64,000 nt of DNA from Gnetum montanum (GCA_015680685.1 MNCI01002826.1:59474-123473), one strand, 5' to 3'. Positions 11,720 through 23,239 are shown, counted from the first letter of the stretch. Made by a program: numbers and translations. Notes: generated by a model not told the origin, from the sequence alone.

Positions 11720-12571
11720 TAGATCACAAGCATTCCCTAGCAATCTAGTTGAATTCCATAAACTTAGTGACCCAAGTGGCTGATATTTCTAAATAGTGAA
11801 TCGTAGAGTTGCAAGAGTGTTATCTTCTTAATCCACACATATGTCTTAACTATTCATATGGTTAAGTGTGGTTAAGGCATATGGTGTGTATTTTTATAAA
11901 TTTTTTAAATATATTTTTCTCTTCATGACTAGATGATTAAGTAAAGGTTGAATAATTAACTATCTAATTAATCAACTATTTTAATAACTAACTATTCTAA
12001 CATGAAGTATCTATTTCCACTTACCATACACATCCTGAACTAGTACTAACACTACTAGGTTACCAAGTGATTATTACTGGGCATGTGAAATATCCACTAC
12101 TAGGATTACCAAGTGTTAATATGTTATGCTTGAAGTGGTTGTACTCACATATTTATGATTAATTATATTAACTATTTAAGATCATAAATGTAAAGTGCAT
12201 GGAAAGTAAGTGTTGAATAGAAATAGTGAACTAATCTAAGTGCTGCAATGGATGTAGCAAATCTCAGTTTTATTATCATTCATTCCAATGTGTTTAGGTA
12301 CATAGACACTCAAATAAAACTCTATACAATCTCTTAGATCCACATTGAAAGTAATAAGAGAGAAAATATTCTAACTCTAGAAGGAACAAACTGCAAGTGC
12401 TCTACTAAGACTATGACTAAAAAGTACCATAAATGTGAGTAGTGGGCACATTTATATAAGAAATGACTACATTAGCTTTGACATATCTATATTAACACAT
12501 CCTAGCATATGTCAATGAATATATGTTGATAGGGATGTGTCAACATAGCCTATCTTATTAATGTTTCATCA
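11720..12571 (-). repeat. R1 5' LTR (852 bp)
   Basis: The right end reads TTTCATCA on the plus strand, so the LTR starts TGATGA on the element strand. The body aligns by eye with the other LTRs, including CTAGGTTACCAAGTG-type subrepeats and the motif GAATTCCATAAACTTAG near the 3' end. The last roughly 25 bases expected at the left end are degraded into gag sequence. There is no matching second LTR in the window. Confidence 0.85.
12451..12458 (-). promoter_or_regulatory. R1 LTR TATA box
   Basis: TATATAAA on the element strand, about 115 bases into the LTR. Every LTR of the family has a TATA motif at the equivalent place. Confidence 0.65.
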
Positions 12572-13572
12572 TAATTATACTCTATTACAAGAATTTTGTG
12601 TGTGGTCTTATCATGGTTAACATCCCTTACTTTCATGTGCCTCAATAAACTCATCGAGTTTGACATTCAATCCAACCTTACCATCCTCATCATTGATGAT
12701 CTTGCCTACAAACTCATTACCTCCTAGGAATGGTTTAGGTCATAACTATTTACCTTACTAAATCTAGACCTAAATATGCTTTGTAGTAGTAGTATTCCTA
12801 AGAGGACCTGCACAATGAGGTTGGCCTATGTAGTACCAAGAAAATGGTCTAGGTAGGGACTACTAGATCATAGTAGGGAGAGATGTGTGACATTAATATC
12901 TAAGAAGACATGCTTAATAAGAATGAGATCCATTAGGGCTAAGCTGGAATGAAGGTTATGCCTTGGAAAGCCATGGTAACAATTAGAGATGACAATTGAT
13001 TCAATGGCACAATGCATTTTTCACAACCATTAAATTAGTTTAGCATGGGGCAAACCATCTACATAAGCCCACACATGGGTAGATCCTTCTTCATCCCATG
13101 GCCTTACCATCCCTATGTACAATTACATGATGATGCTGGCTATGTGAAGATACATTGGGCATTCCTAAGAGCCCATGTTTTTACAAAATAAGCACATCAT
13201 ATTATGAATTATTATGGTATAGGCAAATGTAGTGGCTCGTGCAGCCTAAGATGACTTAACTATGACCACGGTAGGTGTCAAGTCCTCTACTAGCTCAACC
13301 ATGGAAGGTTGAATGCTTGAGGGCAAACATTTTTCCATGACATGGTTCCTATTAGCTCAGTAGGCTTTACATGAGCATGATACATGATTTGCCCTTATTT
13401 TTTTTAAATTTTTTTTTTATTTTGTAATATTACTAATTATTATTATTACATTTTTTAAAAAAATTACTTCTTTACTTTCTTGCCTATCATTATAATGTTA
13501 TTACATACCTTTTACAGACTACTGCCTTGAACTATCGTGCTAGTGGAATAAAATTTAAAAGCTTAAGTCAAC

Positions 13573-13575
<3 letters not shown>
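12572..13575. other. Unassigned sequence, host of R2 (left part)
   Basis: AT-rich sequence between R1 and the microsatellite. Short minus-strand segments look codon-like (for example, around 12,710-12,640 a frame reading NEFVGKIIN), but I cannot join or identify them. Confidence 0.3.

Positions 13576-13604
<29 letters not shown>
13576..13604. repeat. (AC)n microsatellite
   Basis: About 14 uninterrupted AC units. Confidence 0.97.
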
Positions 13605-13605
<1 letters not shown>

Positions 13606-13739
13606 GTATATGTACATTAATTGCAAACATTTGAGCTTTCTTAAGGATTGTTATTTAATGTTGTTAATAAGACTTTTATTACCCTTCTTATTCATTTTAA
13701 AAGAGAAATGATTCTATTTTTGACATGTATGTTTGTATG

Positions 13740-14460
13740 TGTAGGTACAAGGTAGAAAAAATGGAGGGACCTAAAAGGACCTAGAACATCAATAATCTAG
13801 AGGAGCTTGACCCAGAGAGACAAAAGGCATGAACAATTGAAAGAAATGAAGAGGATTTAAAGAGGAAGGAGGAATTGAGTTTCTAGGAGGACAAAAAATT
13901 TATGAAGCTACAAAGAACTAGATTTTTCAATCTACAACATCAAATTGTTTAAGAACTTTTGTTTTGAATATGTTAATATAAATAATTAGGAACCACATAT
14001 TCCTTTTTGTAAACCTAAGTCTATATCCCTTTTTATTTCTGTGTATTCTCTTTTCTTCCTAGATGAATTTAGATCACTCTAGGTAAAGGATGAAGAACTT
14101 AATGTGAAATTGCAATTAAATAGAGCGTTTTTTGTGGAATTACTATAGGAAAATATTTCCCAATACAAGGATCTGCTAAATTATGTTTATCTCTTAGAGG
14201 TTTGAGTTGGTAAATTATAACAAGAGGCTATATAGCTAGTGGAAGAGATTAGAAGCTAAGTCTAAGTTTATTTGTTTTCTTTATTAAATTGTATGTTAAT
14301 TGATAACTTTTAAAAAAAATAACATTGAAGATGATAATGGAGAAATTTATAAAAAATTAATTAAATTCTACTTCTAGCCTACAAAATGAATTGGTTAAGA
14401 TGATCTTAAAGAAGATGATGTTAACCAAGCCTGACTATTAGATGAGGAAACAAGAGAGAT
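13740..14460 (+). pseudogene. Unidentified coiled-coil pseudogene, possibly with intron remnants
   Basis: Two segments on the plus strand read as charged, Glu/Lys/Gln-rich helix-forming peptide once in-frame stops are ignored: about 13,757-13,960 (starting MEGPKRT, with NNLEELDPERQKA) and about 14,062-14,260 (with KDEELNVKLQLNRAFF). Nearly every stop sits where CAA or CAG would give Gln. The second segment is preceded by a pyrimidine-rich run and CTTCCTAG, like a 3' splice site. This suggests an old gene or gene fragment with introns. It shows no similarity that I recognise to the extra ORF of the retrotransposons. The family is unknown. Confidence 0.35.
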
Positions 14461-15283
14461 AAAAATAGAATTACTCATCCATCCTCTATTTTTCTACCCA
14501 TTTTCCAATTTAGTTATACCCTCTTGGTCAAGTTTGTTTTGTCTTTTAGGGGAGCTAGGATGGAGAGGGGTGTCATACCTCAAAAAATGAATAATAATAT
14601 TAAAAAATTCTGAGTACATTAGATCATCGAAGAGAGATTCTAAAGAGACATGCTTATTCGTTATAACATTCTCTTTTATTAATGGTCTTATTACATTAAT
14701 TAAAACATTTGTTACATAGTAACACCTTCATGATTATGGAATGACTCCATTTGAGAATACTAACGTGATAAAATATGCTCCTTAGCTTTCATTTTTGCTC
14801 AAACAAGTTTTTGTTACAAATCTTTATCCATGCTTGAACATTCGCTCTATGTTCTACTGCCCTAATACTTTGATTTCTACTTTTGAAATGGGGTTGAAAT
14901 CTTAAAATTCTTTAGCTTATTATGCCAATGAGAATAGACGTAAGAAAAAATCAAAGAAAATAAATTTATTCTTTAGAACAACTTACCTCAATCTTTGGAC
15001 AATAACAAGATTTGAATTAAAGGTCTACCAACAACTAATCATCATTCCTAATCAAGGTTATAGTAAGTACAACTCATGTCTTTGGTTATCAAAGTGAATA
15101 TAGAGGAAATCCTCAGTCACTAGTTATATCATCCAAAATTATTTTACTTATCTAATTTTGCCATAAGGGCCATACAATTGGAATGACTTACATGGAATGG
15201 TAGAGCTTGATCTTGGCTCTCAACTTTTTCCTTAGAAAATAAATCTAATAACCTACTAATTTGGGAGAATTAGGCATCATATC
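14461..15283. other. No recognisable feature
   Basis: AT-rich anonymous sequence immediately left of R2. Its last five bases (15,279-15,283, ATATC) form the left target-site copy of R2. Confidence 0.4.
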
Positions 15284-15409
15284 TACTGATTCATGCTTAG
15301 ATAGGTTGTGTCAATGGACATGCATCGATGTAGCCTCATTGATGTATCTCCATTGATGCATGGTTAGATGCATTGACGCAGATGCATCGATACTGATATA
15401 GATAATGCC

Positions 15410-15417
15410 TATATAAA
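15410..15417 (+). promoter_or_regulatory. R2 5' LTR TATA box
   Basis: TATATAAA, about 125 bases into the LTR; the 3' LTR has the same motif at 47,008. Confidence 0.65.
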
Positions 15418-15587
15418 CATGGCCTGCACCTACATTTATGACACCTAGAATTCATTACATAGCTAAGTTCTTGTAGTTTCGTTTCTTTAGAGATAGAATA
15501 TTTTTCTTCTATGTGTTCGTAGTGTGAATTTAAGACATTTTATAGTGCTTTATTTGAATGCCATGTACCTGAATGCATTGGCATGAA

Positions 15588-16004
15588 AAAAGGTAATATA
15601 ATAAAACACATCGAAAAGAATAAGTTTAGAATTAAAGTTAGAATACATGAGTAGGAAGGCAAGTGCTAAAGAGTAAATGATGTAAGGGAAAAAATAAGTA
15701 TTAGCATATGTATAGATAATGTGTATGATAATAGTGTAAGCATAAAGTGTTACTATAAAAGATAATATAGGATTATAATATAGATGTAGATAAAAGAATT
15801 AAAAAGTATGGAATATATCAAAGAGTATAGGGTATATACAAGATAGGGTAGAAGTAATATATGTGGTAGTAGAAGAATAATAATGATAATAGTGAAAAAT
15901 AGATAGGAGAATGAAGATAAAAAAAAGGTATATCATAGTAGGAGTAATGAAGTAGAAGCAGCAAAATTAAATCAATGCATATATAAAGAGGTGGCAAATG
16001 CTTA
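15588..16004. mobile_element. 417-bp purine-biased insertion in R2 5' LTR
   Basis: Present in the 5' LTR and absent from the 3' LTR, where CATGAATGGCAATAAAG is continuous. It is flanked by ATGAA on both sides (15,583-15,587 and 16,005-16,009), consistent with a target duplication. The plus strand is strongly A/G-rich. I see no terminal inverted repeats and no poly-A end. It could be a small non-autonomous transposon or expanded simple sequence. Confidence 0.55.
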
Positions 16005-16610
16005 ATGAATGTAGTATGTAATAAAGACAAAATTTCTTATATTCATTGCAACACTTAGATTAGTTTATTCTTTACTATTAGCACTTTATTTTTAATGCAA
16101 TTTACATTCATGGTTTTAATTAATTAATTTACTTAACAACTATAAATATTTAAGTACAACCACTTCAAGCATGACATATTGAGCTTGGTAATCCTAATAA
16201 TGGATATTTAGTACACCTAATGATAGTCACTTGGTAACCTAGTAGTGTTAATACTAGTTTGAGATGTGGATGGTAAGTGAGAACTATTACTTTACATTAG
16301 GATAGTTATTTACTAGATTAGCTAAGCAATAAAATAAGTAATTGTTAAATCATCTATTGACTTAGCCATTAGGATAGAAAAGTATATTTAAAAATACTTA
16401 TAAAAATATGCATCATGTGGTAACTCACATTTAACCATATATACCAATTAACACAAGTGTGAGTTACAAAGACAATGATCATACAACCACTCAATTCATA
16501 GTTTAAGACTATAGGTAACTTAGGAACTAAGTCTATAGAATTCGATCGAATTACTAGTGAACACTTGTGATTTGTATGGATGGGCATAGGGGATACCCAC
16601 TACTCATCAT

Positions 16611-16628
16611 TGGCACCGTTTCTAGGGA
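16611..16628 (+). promoter_or_regulatory. R2 primer-binding site (tRNA-Asp type)
   Basis: TGGCACCGTTTCTAGGGA, one base after the LTR. It matches the complement of the plant tRNA-Asp 3' end (TGGCGCCGTTGCCGGGGA) at 14 of 18 positions; three of the four differences are C-to-T or G-to-A. Confidence 0.75.
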
Positions 16629-16791
16629 TATAGCTTAGCTAAGGATGCTAACTAGTAATAGATTATGAATTTATATAAAGACATTATAAAGATAAAATAA
16701 CAATGATTCACTATCATCCAATTAAGGAAATAGTTAAAGGCTTAAAATATCATAGACATACTATTTTTATATATAACTAATATGGTTTCTT

Positions 16792-19268
16792 CTCACAAGG
16801 ATGAATCTCTACCAAGCATAGGAGAATCCAATCAATGACAAGGGGCACCAAAAAAGCCCCAACAATTCAGGCTTGTCTATGCCCATTCAGATCCTTATAA
16901 TCCATATTTCACTTTTATCCTTCATCAAGATGAACAAATGTGTTGGAGGAACATGGAAGGCAACATTGTGTTGCCTCCCAATTAATCTATTCTTACCATG
17001 TTAATGGTCAATCTCATCAAATTTGGTATTGCAACACTCAACGTAGACTATGAGGTCTTAGACCACATCTACAAGGACTATTAACCTACAGATGCCTACT
17101 ATAAGAAAGATTGGAACATGAAAGCATGCTATGAGACCTCTAAGGGAAAAAGGTCTCCAACATCATTATTCTTGTAGTAGAATAAAGAGGGTGAGGATTT
17201 CCTTTCTGGTAAAACCCAATATATAGATTCTCCTTCTTTCTTTAAGGAGAAGACCCTTCAACAATAGTTACAATCAACTTTGGAAAACCTTGGTGAGGGG
17301 AAGACAAGGTCTCAAGAGCAAGGAGCCTCAAAGGAAAACAATCCTATTCATTTATCAAAAGGCAACAAGAATGAGGAGTAGGAAAAAGAGAAATAAAAGG
17401 ATCAAGGTAGGGATCAAAGAAGAAGGACTAGTAGGAAATGTTCTACTAGTGCTCCTTCTTCATCCTCATCATCCTCTTCATCATTGAGCTCTGATAAGAG
17501 GAGCCGAGATTGAGATGGAGATGAATGGTAGGATAGAGATAAACAAAGATCCTACTAAAATGATTAGGATCGAAGGTAGAGAAAACCACAAGGGGAAGAG
17601 GAGCACCATCAAAAGTGAAGACATAGTAGAACTCATCATAGGCATCATAGCCATAAAATGGACCACTATGAATGAAAAGACTATGATGAGCATCTATTAA
17701 CTACAAGAAACATGATTAATATTTCAAAGGGAGAGAGAATTTCCACAAGTCATTAAAAAGATACCAGGATTAAGAGGTTGGGTATGAATAATATTCCTAG
17801 GTTTGAAGAAGGAAATAATGCAAATCCTCAAAATCATCTCTAAGCTTTTCATGATGCTTGTGCCTTGCAAAACATAGAAAATGAATGGTAGAAATTTAAA
17901 TTTTTTCCAAAGATCCTCATCAAGAAGATGAAAGCTAGTAGTAGTCCTTGAAACCAGAATCTATTTGCTGATGGAACACTATGTTGGAACTATTCAATGA
18001 TAAATATCAAATGTGCTCTAGAGTATCTAACTTATGAAGGAAAATCTAAGGATGGAAACATGGAAATCATGAGTCCTAGAATGTAGCCCTAGGTAGGTAC
18101 TACTCTCTATTACACCAATGCATAGGCTATGGATACTCTCAAAGGAAATAACTTTGCCATATCATAGATGGACCCTAGAATAAGATAAGGGAAATACTTT
18201 AGATCTATGCCTAAGGAAGACTCTATAAAATGTAAGCCCATCAAATTCAAAGGCTAATTGAATAGGTGGTCAAAGAATAAGGGGAGCTAAAAAAACATGA
18301 AAGTATAGAAGAGTATAACAGAGACTCCTCCATTCACAAAAGGGATGTGTGTTTTTGTCATTCAGAGGGGGAAGCACATCTTGAGGAATTGGTGTAGAGG
18401 AAGACTTTGTCGATATAAAAATATATGACTAAAATATTAGTAAAGGTGGAAAAAATGTGTGACTTCTTAGATGAGAAGTTTCAAATGGCTCTCAAAATTG
18501 TAGAAGAAAGAGTGGATCAAGGAAATAGTGGTCAGGATAGAAAGAGAAAAAAGGATGTAGAAAAGATTTATCATTAGCAAAAGGATAATGCTGCAGCAGT
18601 CGAAGAGGTTGCAGATTCTAAAACAAATGATGATGGATGCAATATCTATGAATACAAACATCCTAAGGGATGTCTTCCAATGTTGTTACATCTACAAAAA
18701 TCTAAGATGTATGCATTAAATATCAAATTTGAAAAATGGCAAATGCCCAGGCAATTTCCTTACCCACAAGGCAACTACAAGCAGTAGTTCCACTAACCAA
18801 CATATTAACCAAGTGGAGCACCTCTTCAAGAGTAATACCAATAGTTGTAACACCTAGAGTCATGGGAGATGTCATCACTATAGTAGTAGTATTCTTATAT
18901 TTAGCGAGACCCTTATAAATATTATGTCTAATAACCTATATCCCCTCATGACTCATCCAACTACGCCTACTTCTCTCACCACTACTACCCTCCAGAATAT
19001 TATAGTGCACCTTCTCCAAGGGGGTGTCTCCTTTTTCTTTTCCTGCTCTGTATTCCTCAGCAGCCTCTACACCACCAACTACCACATCCTTTCCATCTAC
19101 TTCACTTATGCAAGGGGAAATTCCACCATAGCCATAGTAGCAAAATGCTATGAGGGTAGTAAAATTATAACTGAATATTCATGCAAATGATTCAAAATAG
19201 CAACCTTGCAAGAGATCATTCTTCAAAATGAATAACCCTACAAAATCCTTACAAACATCCATGACTAT
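16792..19268 (+). pseudogene. R2 gag, broken, interrupted by R3
   Basis: The start codon is chosen by comparison: R2 begins MVSSHK, and R3, R4 and R6 begin MSSSH at the equivalent point. The gag core lies at about 17,770-18,060 (GMNNIPRFEEG, AFHDACALQNIENEW segments), with frameshifts after it. The knuckle near 18,630-18,690 reads CNIYEYKHPKGC, so one of the Cys ligands is Tyr. The Gln/Tyr/Pro-rich C-terminal part follows and ends abruptly at the R3 LTR (19,269). The homologous R6 sequence at 60,265-60,300 shows that R2 gag-PR linker continued beyond this point. Confidence 0.8.
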
Positions 19269-19289
19269 TAATGAATCATCATTTGGCTA

Positions 19290-19396
19290 CATCAACAAGA
19301 ATGCATTGATGCATCCCCGTCGATGCATGCGTTGATGCATATGCATCGACAAACATGCATTGATGCAATCCCCATCGATGCATGCATTGATTCTTA
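19290..19396. repeat. GATGCATCGATGCAT-type minisatellite in R3 U3
   Basis: Many overlapping copies of GATGCAT, CATCGATG and GCATTGATGCAT, palindromic in part, between the LTR start and the TATA box. The arrangement differs from the 3' LTR of the same element. Confidence 0.75.
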
Positions 19397-19416
19397 ATGT
19401 AGCATCTTTCCTTACC

Positions 19417-19424
19417 TATAAATA
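19417..19424 (+). promoter_or_regulatory. R3 5' LTR TATA box
   Basis: TATAAATA immediately downstream of the U3 minisatellite. Confidence 0.65.
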
Positions 19425-20172
19425 TGTGAGAATCCACCGCATATGAGGCACCTTTTAGTCATTTTGTAGGTAGAATCTTGCAGTTTCATTTTGTGATCTT
19501 AGGAAACAATCAATAAGTACTTGCATTGTGAATTTAAGTCAATTGTATGGTATCTTATTTGAGTGGCATTGTACCTAGACACATTCCATGAATTGTAATA
19601 ATATTAAGATTGATTCATATTCATTGTAGCACTTTGACTTAAGATTAGATTTACTTTTCATGAAATTTATTCTTTATGTACTTAGTTAATATTTAAGTTT
19701 TCATGCATATTAATTAGCAGAATGAGTATGACCAATTTTAAGTGTAGACATGTGTTTAGTGGATAATCCCAACAATGTTATTGCTTGGTTTACCTAGTAG
19801 CATAACACTTGGTAATTCTAGTAGTGGATATGTGAGTTCAAAACATGTATGGCATGCTGGAAATGGACACTCGTCACGCTTAGGCTAGTTTAAAATTTAT
19901 CTTCTTCTTGTTAATTAGATTAAATATTTAATTTTTATGTTATCGTTAAGATTACGATAAGGCCAAAACAACATCAACTATCATATTCATCACTTTGGAC
20001 TAAATCATACTTGACAAAGCTACCACTAGTCCAAGTGGGAAGACAATGTCCTACAATCAATGCTTAATGATCTAGATTCCACAACTAGTCCCATCCATGG
20101 AATTTGGCCAAATTGTGTATGGATTCTTGTGATTCATATGGTTGGGTGTAGGGGGTACTTGTTGCTCATCAT

Positions 20173-20190
20173 TGGAACCATTGCTAGGGA
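20173..20190 (+). promoter_or_regulatory. R3 primer-binding site (tRNA-Asp type)
   Basis: TGGAACCATTGCTAGGGA; 13 of 18 match the tRNA-Asp complement, and four of the five changes are transitions. Confidence 0.7.
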
Positions 20191-20302
20191 TGGTGTTAGT
20201 TATCTAGATTGGTTATATTATAAATTATCACTAAAAAAGTATTAACAATTTATCTTTTAGAAAATATTAATATTTTAAGTTACACATGTTATCAAATAAA
20301 AC

Positions 20303-22540
20303 ATGTCTTCTTCACATAGGATCAAGAACGCATCACATGATGAAAACACTCGTAAAAGAAATGATAGGATCTATACTAAAGAGAATTGGAGTGAATAACC
20401 TCAATATAGGATTTCATATGCTCATTTAGACCCTTACTACACTCAAAGACTACGTTCAACTAATGTAGAAAATCCTAGAAAGATGGAATAATTCTTGGAA
20501 CAATGAGGGCCTCAAGGCCTCAGACCTTCTCTAAACCTAGAAAACATAAATCAAGGGACCATGAGGGAAGATATAGGGGCTAGTTCCCCATCTTCTTCTT
20601 CCTTTTCAACATGTAGTTATAACAAAGATGAATGTAGGTATAAAGATAGAGGTTTGCTTAGGGGTCAAGATGGAGATAGAAATATAATGCAAGGGAAAGA
20701 TGATAGACATAAAAATGAGCATGAATAGGGTCATCATAATCAAACAAATAAAAATAGAAATTATCACCATGACATGTCTGATATAGATGAACCCTTGTTA
20801 GCTACTAGGGGCATGACATAAATTAGGAAGGTAGTTCCCCAAAGGGAAATTTGCATCAAATGGCTTGATATGAACAACATTCCTAAATTTAAGGAAGGCT
20901 ATAATTCTAATCCACAACATCATTTACAAGCCTTCCATGATGCCTATGCCTTACAAAATATCAAACATAAGTGGAAAAAGCTTAAGCTCTTTCCTAGGAT
21001 ACTAATTGATGAAGCTGAAAGTTGGTATAGATCGTTGGAACTAGATTCAATCCAAAAGTGGTCCATAATGCTAGAACTCTTCAACATAAAATACCAAACC
21101 TATGAGAGAGTGTCCAACTTGAGAAAAAAAATCAAGGATAGAAGGAAGAAAAAAAAGAATCCTTGGATGTGGCCTTTGATAAATACTATTCTCTACTACA
21201 TATATGTCTAGATCATGATTTTATTCAAAAAGAGCAGCTTATCCACATCATAGATTGGGCTTCATAATCAAACTAGGGAGACCCTTGGGATTTATGCCCA
21301 AGGTCAGTTATCTAAATTGAAAGCCCATTAGATATAAAGGCTATTTGAGCAAGTTGAAAACAAAGAAGGATTACTATGTAAACGAGAAAATTTAGAGGAA
21401 TATAACTAGGACCCAACTCTTCAAAAGAAGGGGGCCCATACCTATGATGAGGAAACATAGGCAACTCTTGATTAGGTAATTTCACAACAAACCTTGCCAA
21501 TACAAAAATCTATCACTGAGCTTGAAGCAAGAATAAATAAGATGTGGGAGTTGATGAATGATAAAGTTACAACCTATATGAAAAACATAGAGGAGAGGGT
21601 AATACAAAAAGGGTCAAGTGACCAAAACAAAAAGAGGAGAAAGATCAAAGAAACAAGTAGGAATGCTTATTGGTAAAAAGGAAAAATAGCTGTAGGAGAA
21701 GAGGCTACAAACTTAGCCATAGAAAAAGATGATGGATGTAACATTTTCCAGTGTGACCATCCAAAGAGCTATTTCCCAGTTATGTTACATCTACAAGAGC
21801 TTGGAACTTTTACTTTCAATTCCAAGTTCATACAAAAGAAAATGCCTAGGAAATTACCATATTCACAAGGTAATTATAAATAGTCCTACAACCAATTGTA
21901 GTATTCTAGTAGGACCTCTTATCGGCCTCAAAACTACTATCAACCATAGTGGAAAAACCTACAATCATGGGGAAGGCCATCATCCAAGCAATAATACCCT
22001 TATTCCTAGTTAGACCGATATGAGTAATATGTTCAACAACCTATTTCTCCAAATGATCCTAATTCCTCTACCTCAAATCACTACTACAAATCTCCCAAAT
22101 ATCATCAACCCACAACATCTCCTATGGGATCACCATCTCGAACATCTTATCCTCCATTGCATCCTCAACATTCTCATACTTCCCTTCAACATATGTTACC
22201 ACCAACAACATAGGAAGGATTGGTACCACAAACTCAACGGAAGAGTGCCACTTGTGCTATGAACATATGTGTAAATGATAATGTTATTATATCTTAACCA
22301 AAGTCTCAAAAACATTGTTTCTTTAGGATAGTTTCCTCACATGGGCATAAAACACATAGACCTACTAACTCATAAAAACCAGCACAAAGCCAATCAAGTG
22401 CAACACCCATTTTCGAAAATAAAAACATTGTATCCTAATCATACCCAAAAGCCAACAACCATCACCACTTCAACACAAAACCTAAAAGATGAACCTATCC
22501 TTGTGGAGAGACAAAAAAACTCCATTCATTACTCATAATG
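20303..22540 (+). pseudogene. R3 gag, broken but the best-preserved core
   Basis: Starts at ATG 20,303 (MSSSH). The core (20,870-21,150) is open for 113 codons with clear segments: DMNNIPKFKEG, HHLQAFHDAYALQNI, LFPRILIDEAESWY and WSIMLELFN. These match the retrotransposon gag family. The knuckle near 21,740-21,775 reads CNIFQCDHPKSY, so most zinc ligands are lost. The region after it is Tyr/Gln/His/Pro-rich like the other copies. Because R3 has no pol, this gag would have depended on other elements for everything else. Confidence 0.8.
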
Positions 22541-22559
22541 ATAAAGGGTGCAATTATGG

Positions 22560-22725
22560 GCTAGAAGTTCAAAGTATTAACATAATCCTATACCAAACCA
22601 CAATAAAGCTAAGGAATAAGTGTGTGAGCAACACCAAGTCTACATAGTAGCCACTAAAACAAACGATACCAGTGACTTAAAAATCAGAATAAAAAATCGA
22701 TCACAAAATGCATGGAATCATCCAA
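22560..22725 (+). pseudogene. R3 remnant of the PR C-terminus, with deletion junction
   Basis: It aligns by eye with R6 at about 60,900-61,050 (shared ACATAGTAGCCAC). Just beyond it the sequence jumps to the post-INT region, so RT, RNase H and INT were removed in one deletion of about 3 kb with a junction near 22,725. Confidence 0.55.
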
Positions 22726-22753
22726 CCCACTTATTATCTCTTATCCCATCTTT

Positions 22754-22940
22754 AAGCTTAGTCATGGGGAAAATGCCCCATCTTGAATTAAGAACTAATA
22801 AGTGCTTTTCACTTTTTTGGTTTACAATTTTTTATCATTTTCCTTTTTCTTCAAAAATTTTTCAATTGTTAATATGTTTTCCATTTCTTGTTATTTTTAT
22901 TTTCCTTATAATTTTCTCTTTTTTGAGTCATTTTTAAATG
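22754..22940 (+). promoter_or_regulatory. R3 internal PPT-like motif and T-rich tract
   Basis: TTAGTCATGGGGAAAATG (about 22,757-22,774) is followed from about 22,800 by a 140-base T-rich tract. Other copies have the same order: PPT-like motif, then T-rich tract on the element strand. Confidence 0.5.
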
Positions 22941-23239
22941 TTTTATGAATGTCTTCTATGTTTTTGTTAATGATATTGTTAGTCATCATGTACAAGTCAA
23001 CGCTATATATTGGTTTTTTTCCTATGTTGTCAAGATGATTCGGTAAGTAATTATGTAAAGCAGTGAGATCACATCATCCATCCCTCCAATTATTTAAATA
23101 AAAGGCCTTTATCATGAAAATAATTTGGTTCCTCTTACATGAAACTAAAATTAATTAATGATCAATGTGCCTCGAAGAAAGAGGAAAATACCAAGTGGGA
23201 ATGGCAAAGGGTATGACCTCAAGGGGATTTGTTGAGTTC

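Larger units (their letters stand above)
2041..12571 (-). mobile_element. R1: Athila/Tat-like Ty3/gypsy retrotransposon, 3'-truncated
   Basis: Read on the minus strand: 5' LTR (12,571-11,720), gag, PR, RT, RNase H, INT, spacer, extra ORF. The sequence stops at about 2,041, inside the coiled-coil part of the extra ORF, judged against the R2 copy around 45,880. No PPT or 3' LTR follows, so the 3' end was lost. The 5' end is also damaged: the LTR joins directly into mid-gag near 11,700-11,720, with the LTR tip, PBS, leader and gag N-terminus missing (roughly 0.75 kb compared with R2). All frames contain stops and frameshifts. The lineage is inferred from RT/INT style, the order of domains and the PBS of its relatives. 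Confidence 0.88.
15284..16609 (+). repeat. R2 5' LTR (1,326 bp including a 417-bp insertion)
   Basis: It starts TACTGATTCATGC (from ancestral TGATGA) and ends CTACTCATCA directly before the PBS. It pairs with 46,902-47,778. The U3 start carries several GATGCATCGATGC-type motifs. Length without the insertion is about 900, like the other LTRs. Confidence 0.88.
19269..20171 (+). repeat. R3 5' LTR (903 bp)
   Basis: Starts TAATGAATC (ancestral TGATGAATC), ends TTGCTCATCA before the PBS. The preceding sequence is R2 gag-PR linker, not a PPT, which marks it as the true 5' end. Confidence 0.88.

Noticed and set aside
15818-16030. Minus-strand ORF of 70 codons with strongly hydrophobic (Leu/Tyr/Phe) composition
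   Set aside because: Lies in the purine-rich insert; complement of A/G-rich DNA codes such residues in any frame.
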